This document shows, piece after piece, positions 4,936 to 8,953 of a stretch of DNA of 8,953 nt (positions within the stretch are counted from its first letter, which is position 1; each line of letters begins with the position of its first letter). A program made the translations under genes and the position numbers. Under the pieces are notes generated by a model. It was given only the letters and a program-made list of their open reading frames with translations. It was not told the DNA's origin and made no database searches. The stretch is from Pseudomonadota bacterium (GTDB lineage Bacteria; Desulfobacterota; Desulfovibrionia; Desulfovibrionales; Desulfovibrionaceae). Location of the stretch: contig JAEXTU010000387.1 in the NCBI GenBank assembly GCA_023453335.1, forward strand, positions 1 to 8,953. The letters run 5' to 3'.

Positions 4936-6429
4936 CTACAGGTAGTTCACGAGGCTCAGCTGCATGATGTTGGTGGAGGTCTCCACCACGGACTTGTACA
5001 CGGTCTGGGCGGCCTCCAGCTTGACCATGAGGGTGGTGATGTCCGCATCCTCGATGGAGCTGGCCGCGGATGCGGCGTTGTCCGACTGGGTGGTGAGGGC
5101 CGAGGCCGCCCACTCCAGGCGGCTCTCCCGCGCGCCGATGGAGGCCGCGGCCTTCTCCACGCTCTCCATGGCCTCGCGGATCTCTGCCAGGCAGTCCCCG
5201 ATGGCGTCGGTGTCGTCGGTCTCCAGGGCCCCGATGAGCTTGCCCACCGACTCCAGGAGGTTGGGCCCGGATACCGCGCTGGCGTTGCTCGCCAGGGGGG
5301 ACTGGTACAGCCCGCCGAAGATGTCCTTGCCCACCGAGTTCACGGTCACCGAGCCGGTGGGCGAGATGGCCATGGCGATGTCTGCGTCGTAGGGAGTGAC
5401 CGTGAACTGCTCGCCCGTGGCCAGGGAGGCCCCGGAGGCCAGGGCCGTGAGCTCCAGGGTGCCGCCCGGGATGGCGAAGACCCAGTCCTGGGCCGTGTTG
5501 CCGGTGACCCAGCTGGCCCCGTTGTCCGTGCTGTAGGAATAGGAGACCGCGTTGGACGCCGCGCTGGCGTTGGACGCCGAGTCGATGCGCACCAGCACGC
5601 CGGCGGAGAAATCGCCGCTGGCCTCGGCCGTGACCAGGGTGGCCCCGTAGTGGGTCACCGTGGCCCCGTCGTCGGCGTCGCCCAGGTAGACCGCGGCCGG
5701 CCGCACCACCAGGGAATCCCCGCCGTCCTCGCCGCTGGCGGTGATGGTGGCCCCGCTGGCCAGCTGCACCGAGCAGGAGCCCAGGTGCAGGGTGTCCTCG
5801 CCCGCGGCCAGGGTCCCCTCGGTCCAGGTCTCGCCCCCGTCGTCGGACCAGCGGTAGCCGATGGCGTTGCTGCCGCACACGGTGCCGCTGTCCGTGAACT
5901 CCACCAGCAGGGACAGATCCGTGTCCCCGCTCACCGCCAGCACGCTGGCGTTGGACAGGGTGTCCCCGGACACGTCGATGGACAGGACGATCTCGTAGGC
6001 ACTGCCGTCGGTGCGCTGGCCCGCGAAGATGCTCTGGCCCGAGTACTCGGTGTTGGCCAGGGTGAGGAGCTGCTCCCAGTCCTCACGCAGGCTCTGGGCC
6101 ACCAGCCGCCGGTCCTCGGCCGAGAGGGTGTCGGTGGCCCCCTGCTCGGCCAGCTCCTCGATGTGGGTCGCCAGGTCGCTCACCTGCTGCAGAGCCGAGT
6201 CCCCGGCCGCGAGCCAGCCGGTGGCCGTGGTGATGTTCTCCTGGTACTGGGCCAGGGAGCGCACCGTGTCGCGCAGGTTGAGCACCGTGCCGGCCCCGTT
6301 GGGGTCGTCGCTGGGCCGGTTCAGGGAGCGCATGGTCGAGTTCTGCTCGGACAGGGCGTAGTAGCGCTCCAGGGCCTGGTTGGTGTTCCGGATCACCGAG
6401 CCGTAGATCATGGAGTTGGTGACGCGCAT
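4936..6429 (-). CDS. flgL: Flagellar hook-associated protein 3 (hook-filament junction)
   Basis: This 497-residue protein joins the filament to FlgK at the hook tip. The N-terminal region MRVTNSMIYGSVIRNTNQAL and LNRPSDDPNGAGTVLNLRDT (36-55) is the flagellin-like signature of FlgL. IFAGQRTDGSAYE (134-146) is the usual FSG-x-x-T/R segment. The C-terminal coiled region (about 388-497) ends IEDADITTLMVKLEAAQTVY...LSLVNYL, matching FlgL. Enterobacterial FlgL is about 317 residues; the excess lies in a central insertion at about 147-350. That insertion contains two related modules, each with an Asp-box-like motif: SDDGGETW (195-202) and STDNGASW (300-307). Cysteines at 185, 218 and 413 are unusual for an axial flagellar protein. 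The start is supported by GGAGG at 6438-6434, 4 nt upstream. It lies 13 nt after flgK and 11 nt before fliD. Confidence 0.95.
   Translation of the reverse strand: MRVTNSMIYGSVIRNTNQALERYYALSEQNSTMRSLNRPSDDPNGAGTVLNLRDTVRSLAQYQENITTATGWLAAGDSALQQVSDLATHIEELAEQGATDTLSAEDRRLVAQSLREDWEQLLTLANTEYSGQSIFAGQRTDGSAYEIVLSIDVSGDTLSNASVLAVSGDTDLSLLVEFTDSGTVCGSNAIGYRWSDDGGETWTEGTLAAGEDTLHLGSCSVQLASGATITASGEDGGDSLVVRPAAVYLGDADDGATVTHYGATLVTAEASGDFSAGVLVRIDSASNASAASNAVSYSYSTDNGASWVTGNTAQDWVFAIPGGTLELTALASGASLATGEQFTVTPYDADIAMAISPTGSVTVNSVGKDIFGGLYQSPLASNASAVSGPNLLESVGKLIGALETDDTDAIGDCLAEIREAMESVEKAAASIGARESRLEWAASALTTQSDNAASAASSIEDADITTLMVKLEAAQTVYKSVVETSTNIMQLSLVNYL
5380..5622 (-). repeat. Asp-box-like module 2 in FlgL
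   Basis: This covers FlgL residues about 270-350: SGDFSAGVLVRID, a short S/A/N-rich turn, AVSYSYSTDNGASW, then GASLATGEQFTVTP. It aligns with module 1 of the same protein and with the FlgK module: hydrophobic strand, turn, A-x-x-Y-x-x-S-x-D-x-G-x-x-W, then SLAxGxxFT. SxDxGxxW is the consensus of the Asp-box beta-hairpin of sialidases and other surface proteins. Divergence at DNA level shows this is an old duplication, not a recent tandem repeat. Confidence 0.55.
5549..5579. repeat. Short direct repeat in flgL
   Basis: GCGTTGGACGCCG occurs at 5549-5561 and again at 5567-5579, an 18-bp period. It encodes the SNA-type tract between the two strands of module 2 (residues about 284-294). It looks like a small local duplication within a low-complexity coding stretch. 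Confidence 0.6.
5689..5934 (-). repeat. Asp-box-like module 1 in FlgL
   Basis: This covers FlgL residues about 166-247: VSGDTDLSLLVEFTDSG, then AIGYRWSDDGGETW (189-202), then a run of short strands to SLVVRP. It shares the strand-turn-A-x-x-Y-x-x-S-x-D-x-G-x-x-W pattern with module 2 and with the module in FlgK. Cysteines at 185 and 218 flank the Asp-box and could form a disulfide outside the cell. The module boundaries are estimated by eye. Confidence 0.55.
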
Positions 6430-6442
6430 GGGGCCTCCGGGT

Positions 6443-8539
6443 TCAGACCAGTCCGATGACCGTGTCGAACATCTCGTTGGACAGGGCGATGATCTTGGAC
6501 GCCGCCTCGTAGGCCCGCTGGTACTTCTCCAGGAGCACCAACTCCTCGTCCAGGTTCACGCCGGTGAGTTGCTCCTGCTGGTCGGCCAGGTCGTCGGCCA
6601 GGGTCTGGCTGTAGTCGGCCATGGTCTGGGCCGTGGCCGAGTCGGAGCCCACCTGGGAAACCAGCCCGTTGAAGTATTCCTGCAGGGTGCCGGTGCTGCT
6701 CGTGCCGTCGGCCCGGGTGACGGTGAGGTCCTTGTCCGCCAGGGCGGCCACGGCCAGGGCCGTGGCGTTGCTGCCCGCGGCCAGCTCCCCCGCGGCGTCC
6801 AGGGCCCCGGCGTTGACCTGGGAGGGGTCGTCCAGGAGCACCTGGTTCAGGCCCAGGTCCCTGGCCGAGGACCCGGTGAAGAAGGTGTTCAGGCCCAGGG
6901 CGGCCAAGAGCCCGGTGGAGTCGCCGGCAAAGGCGAACTCCATTCCATCCGCCGCGCTGAGGGTGAGCACCCCGTTGCTGATGGTGGCGGTGACCTGGCC
7001 GCTGAAGGTGCTGTTGATGGCCGCGGCCACGTCCTCCAGGGTGTGCGCCGCGGGGTCGAAGGACTGGGTGCCCGCGGTGGCGGAGTCGAAGTCCAGGGCC
7101 GAGAGGTTCACCAACTCGCCGGAGGACGAGTCGTAGACCGCCAGGCTCAGGTTGCCCGCGGCCAGCCTGCCGGCGAAGGCCAGGCCGCTGTTGGAGCCCA
7201 GGGCCCCGGCCGCGTCGTCCACCGCGTAGGTCCCGCTGGCCGTGGTGAAGTTCTCCGCGCTTGCGCCCTGGCTGTAGGCGTAGTTGGTTTCGTAGACGAG
7301 GCTCGACGCCAGGGCGTCCAGGCTCTCCTTAGCATCGGCCAGGCTCTGGTCCCGGACCATGAACAAGCCGGCCAGGGAGCCGCTGGACACCCGGTCGTCC
7401 ACCAGCCCGGACTCGGCGTCGGCCAGGGGGGTGACGTTCACCGCGCCCGATGTGGTGTCGTGCCAGTACAGGCCGGACTTGGCCATGATGGTGAAGGTGT
7501 CGCCCACGGCCAGGGAGCCGGAGGCATCGGTGCCGGAGTCGCCCGCGGCCGAGAGCCAGATGCTGACCCCGTCCACGCAAATGGGGGTTATGGCCCCGTC
7601 CGCGCCGTCGGCCGCATACAGGAGCGGGTTGCCGTCGCCGTCGCTGAGCCAGGTCTGGCCCCCGTCTCGGGACACCTTGTACTGGGCCGCGCCCGCGCTG
7701 CCGTCCGCGGTGCCCGCGCTCACCACCGAGAGCACGATCTCGCCCGACGAGGAGCCGGAAAAATTGACCTGCCCGTCGAAGGTCGATGCGCTGCCCAGGG
7801 ACGACCAGGCCGTGGGGCCGTCGTAGGACAGGCTGTAGGCCACGTCCTGGGACACCAGGGTCTGGCCCGACTCGGCCGCCACCGTGACCGTGCCGTCGCC
7901 CGCGTAGGTCACGCTGATCTCCTGGTAGTCCGAGAGCTGGCGCAAGAGCTCGTCGCGGGAGTCCTGCAGCTCCAGGTTCTCGGGGTTGGCGGCCAGGCGC
8001 GGGTTCAGGCCGGCCAGCTGGGTGAGGATGTCGTTGACCTCGTCCACCTGGTCGGAGATCTCCGAGTCGATGCGCTCGCCCAGCTCGTCCAGGCTGGCGT
8101 CCAGGTCGGTGAGGGAGGCGGCCAGCTCCTGGGCGATGCCCAGCAGCGCGGAGCGGGTCGAGTCGCTGTCCGGGCTGGCCGAGAGGTCCTCCCAGGCCGC
8201 GAAGTACTCGGCCAGGATGTCGTTCACCCCCTCCCCGTCGCTCTGGTTCACCAGGTTCTCGAGGCTCTCCAGGTAGCTCTGGGCGGTGTCCCACAGGGCC
8301 AGGTCCGAACGCTTGTCCAGGTAGGTCCCCTCCAAGAAGGCGTCGAAGGTTCGCTGCACCGACTCCACGTCCACGCCCAGGCCCGAGAGCCAGCTGTCGC
8401 TGGTGATCTCCCCGAAGGTCACGGTCCGCCGCACGTAGCCCGCGGTGTCCGCGTTGGCCACGTTGTTGGAGGACACCGTGATGGCGTACTGCGACGCGTT
8501 GAGCGCGGTGGAGGCGATGGAGAGCAGGCTGTCGCCCAT
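6443..8539 (-). CDS. flgK: Flagellar hook-associated protein 1 (hook-filament junction)
   Basis: This 698-residue protein forms the first junction layer on the FlgE hook. The N-terminus SLLSIASTALNASQYAITVSSNNVANADTAGYVRR (4-38) is the flagellar rod/hook signature ending in NVANADTAGYxR. The long helical region (about 80-205) includes DEVNDILTQLAGLNPRL and the RDELLRQLS motif, both typical of FlgK. The central region (about 262-355) carries an Asp-box-like module with SRDGGQTW (290-297). A flagellin hook IN-like segment lies at about 500-530 (HTLEDVAAAINSTF...GVLTLSA). The C-terminal domain ends GVNLDEELVLLEKYQRAYEAASKIIALSNEMFDTVIGLV, the canonical FlgK end. Enterobacterial FlgK is about 550 residues. 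The ATG at 8539 is chosen over the in-frame ATG at 8575 because AAGGAG at 8552-8547 precedes it by 7 nt. The 70-nt gap after flgE holds a strong hairpin. Confidence 0.96.
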   Translation of the reverse strand: MGDSLLSIASTALNASQYAITVSSNNVANADTAGYVRRTVTFGEITSDSWLSGLGVDVESVQRTFDAFLEGTYLDKRSDLALWDTAQSYLESLENLVNQSDGEGVNDILAEYFAAWEDLSASPDSDSTRSALLGIAQELAASLTDLDASLDELGERIDSEISDQVDEVNDILTQLAGLNPRLAANPENLELQDSRDELLRQLSDYQEISVTYAGDGTVTVAAESGQTLVSQDVAYSLSYDGPTAWSSLGSASTFDGQVNFSGSSSGEIVLSVVSAGTADGSAGAAQYKVSRDGGQTWLSDGDGNPLLYAADGADGAITPICVDGVSIWLSAAGDSGTDASGSLAVGDTFTIMAKSGLYWHDTTSGAVNVTPLADAESGLVDDRVSSGSLAGLFMVRDQSLADAKESLDALASSLVYETNYAYSQGASAENFTTASGTYAVDDAAGALGSNSGLAFAGRLAAGNLSLAVYDSSSGELVNLSALDFDSATAGTQSFDPAAHTLEDVAAAINSTFSGQVTATISNGVLTLSAADGMEFAFAGDSTGLLAALGLNTFFTGSSARDLGLNQVLLDDPSQVNAGALDAAGELAAGSNATALAVAALADKDLTVTRADGTSSTGTLQEYFNGLVSQVGSDSATAQTMADYSQTLADDLADQQEQLTGVNLDEELVLLEKYQRAYEAASKIIALSNEMFDTVIGLV
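7475..7756 (-). repeat. Asp-box-like module in FlgK
   Basis: This covers FlgK residues about 262-355: SGSSSGEIVLSVVSAG, then AAQYKVSRDGGQTW (284-297), then, after a Gly/Asp-rich stretch, GSLAVGDTFTIMA. It aligns with the two FlgL modules over the same strand order and the same A-x-x-Y-x-x-S-x-D-x-G-x-x-W core, and with FlgL module 2 also at the SLAxGxxFT strand. It lies in the part of FlgK that forms outer domains in other species. Confidence 0.55.
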
Positions 8540-8550
8540 GTCCGTACTCC

Positions 8551-8590
8551 TTCCCCCCGCGGGGCCGGGGCGCACCGGCCCCGGGGGGAA
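8551..8590 (-). promoter_or_regulatory. Strong hairpin between flgE and flgK
   Basis: The arms are 8551-8558 plus 8561-8568 and 8575-8590, giving 16 possible base pairs with a 2-nt bulge (8559-8560) and a 6-nt loop (GGCGCA). On the flgE-flgK transcript the stem ends directly against the flgK ribosome binding site: its last two A residues are the first two of AAGGAG. No T-run follows. It may be a partial terminator, an mRNA processing or stability element, or a control on flgK translation. Confidence 0.55.
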
Positions 8591-8609
8591 TGCGGGCTAA
8601 GATGTCCGG

Positions 8610-8953
8610 CTACCGCTTCAGGGCGATGACCGTCTGGAGCATGGTGTCCGCGGTGGATATGATCTTGCTGGAGGCGTCGTACATGCGCTGCAGGGTGATC
8701 ATCCGCACCAGCTCGGTGCCCATGTCCACGTTGGACTGCTCCAGGCTGTTGGCCGAGACCTCGCCCAGGCTGCCGGTGCCGGCCACGCCGGTGACCGCCT
8801 CGCCCGAGTCCCGGGTGGCCGAGTAGAGGTTGCTGCCCTCCCGCTCCAGGCCGTCCGGGTTGGAGAAGTTGGCGACGGTGATCTTGTAGAGGTCGGTGAT
8901 CTGGCCGTTGGAGTAGTTGGCGGTGATGGTGCCGTCGTTGTCCACCGCGATGC
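8610..8953 (-). CDS. flgE: Flagellar hook protein FlgE, C-terminal part (runs off right edge)
   Basis: The frame is open from the right edge to TAG at 8612-8610, giving 114 residues. It contains the beta-rich segment DNDGTITANYSNGQITDLYKI, then FSNPDGLEREGSNLYSATRDSG, then the C-terminal helix VSANSLEQSNVDMGTELVRMITLQRMYDASSKIISTADTMLQTVIALKR. The A-N-PxGLxxxGxNLY segment, the L-E-x-SNVD motif and the final LQTVIxLKR are characteristic of the hook protein FlgE. Related rod proteins such as FlgG share the general pattern but rarely end in LKR. FlgE polymerises into the hook that links the rod to the FlgK/FlgL junction, which agrees with the next genes. The apparent GTG start at 8945 is not a real start; the frame continues upstream (Ile-Ala before it). 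The promoter for the operon lies outside the window. Confidence 0.92.
   Translation of the reverse strand, partial: IAVDNDGTITANYSNGQITDLYKITVANFSNPDGLEREGSNLYSATRDSGEAVTGVAGTGSLGEVSANSLEQSNVDMGTELVRMITLQRMYDASSKIISTADTMLQTVIALKR

Noticed and set aside
3167..4945. 592-codon plus-strand frame opposite fliD
   Set aside because: Valine/glycine/histidine-rich translation with no recognisable domain, fully antisense to fliD; a product of high GC and codon bias.
3194..5878. A single 894-codon minus-strand frame that would join an N-terminal extension to FliD
   Set aside because: The part above 4924 lies in the wrong frame of flgL and reads as arginine/glycine/proline/histidine-rich shadow. FlgL's own frame there is recognisable to its C-terminus, and FliD's signature starts just after the ATG at 4924.
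6410..8629. 739-codon plus-strand frame opposite flgK
   Set aside because: Low-complexity V/G/Q/R-rich translation antisense to a clear FlgK; no ribosome site or family signature.
1..8953. Mobile elements, CRISPR array, tRNA or rRNA genes
   Set aside because: No transposase, terminal inverted repeats with target duplications, regularly spaced repeats, or tRNA/rRNA sequence could be recognised by eye.

Overview
This GC-rich window carries the distal (hook, junction, cap and filament) part of a bacterial flagellar locus, preceded by a small regulatory operon and a partial gene. It most resembles a Desulfovibrio-type sulfate reducer (Desulfovibrionaceae). That assignment is inference: it rests on the short 295-residue flagellin, whose N- and C-terminal D0/D1 sequences look like Desulfovibrio flagellins, and on the high GC. 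No 16S or other phylogenetic marker is present.

Layout. (1) Positions 1-394, minus strand: the N-terminal 131 codons of a TiaS-like protein (motif GFDDTDD) that runs off the left edge. (2) 395-702: a divergent intergenic region. It holds a structured leader for the minus-strand gene, an AT-rich patch, and on the plus strand a TTGACA-N17-TATTCC promoter followed at once by a perfect 22-bp palindrome, a probable TetR-family operator. (3) 703-1925, plus strand: a two-gene operon made of a cytidylate-kinase-like P-loop protein and a TetR-family repressor, coupled by a GTGA overlap. (4) 1926-2218: the fliC upstream region, with a candidate sigma-28 promoter, a 5' leader hairpin and a strong ribosome binding site. 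(5) 2219-3106, plus strand: fliC (flagellin). (6) 3107-3193: two tandem hairpins between convergent genes. (7) 8953 down to 3194, minus strand: flgE (partial, C-terminal end), flgK, flgL and fliD, closely spaced and read as one operon.

The flagellar products act in series at the tip of the hook. FlgE forms the hook, FlgK and FlgL form the hook-filament junction, FliD caps the growing filament, and FliC polymerises under the cap. FlgL (497 aa) is much longer than the enterobacterial protein, and FlgK (698 aa) also exceeds it. The extra length lies in central regions that contain three copies of one related module with an Asp-box-like SxDxGxxW motif, two in FlgL and one in FlgK.

The points most worth a second look are the self-contained TetR/kinase-like operon with its perfect operator, the TiaS-like protein in an apparent bacterium, and the Asp-box modules shared by FlgK and FlgL.
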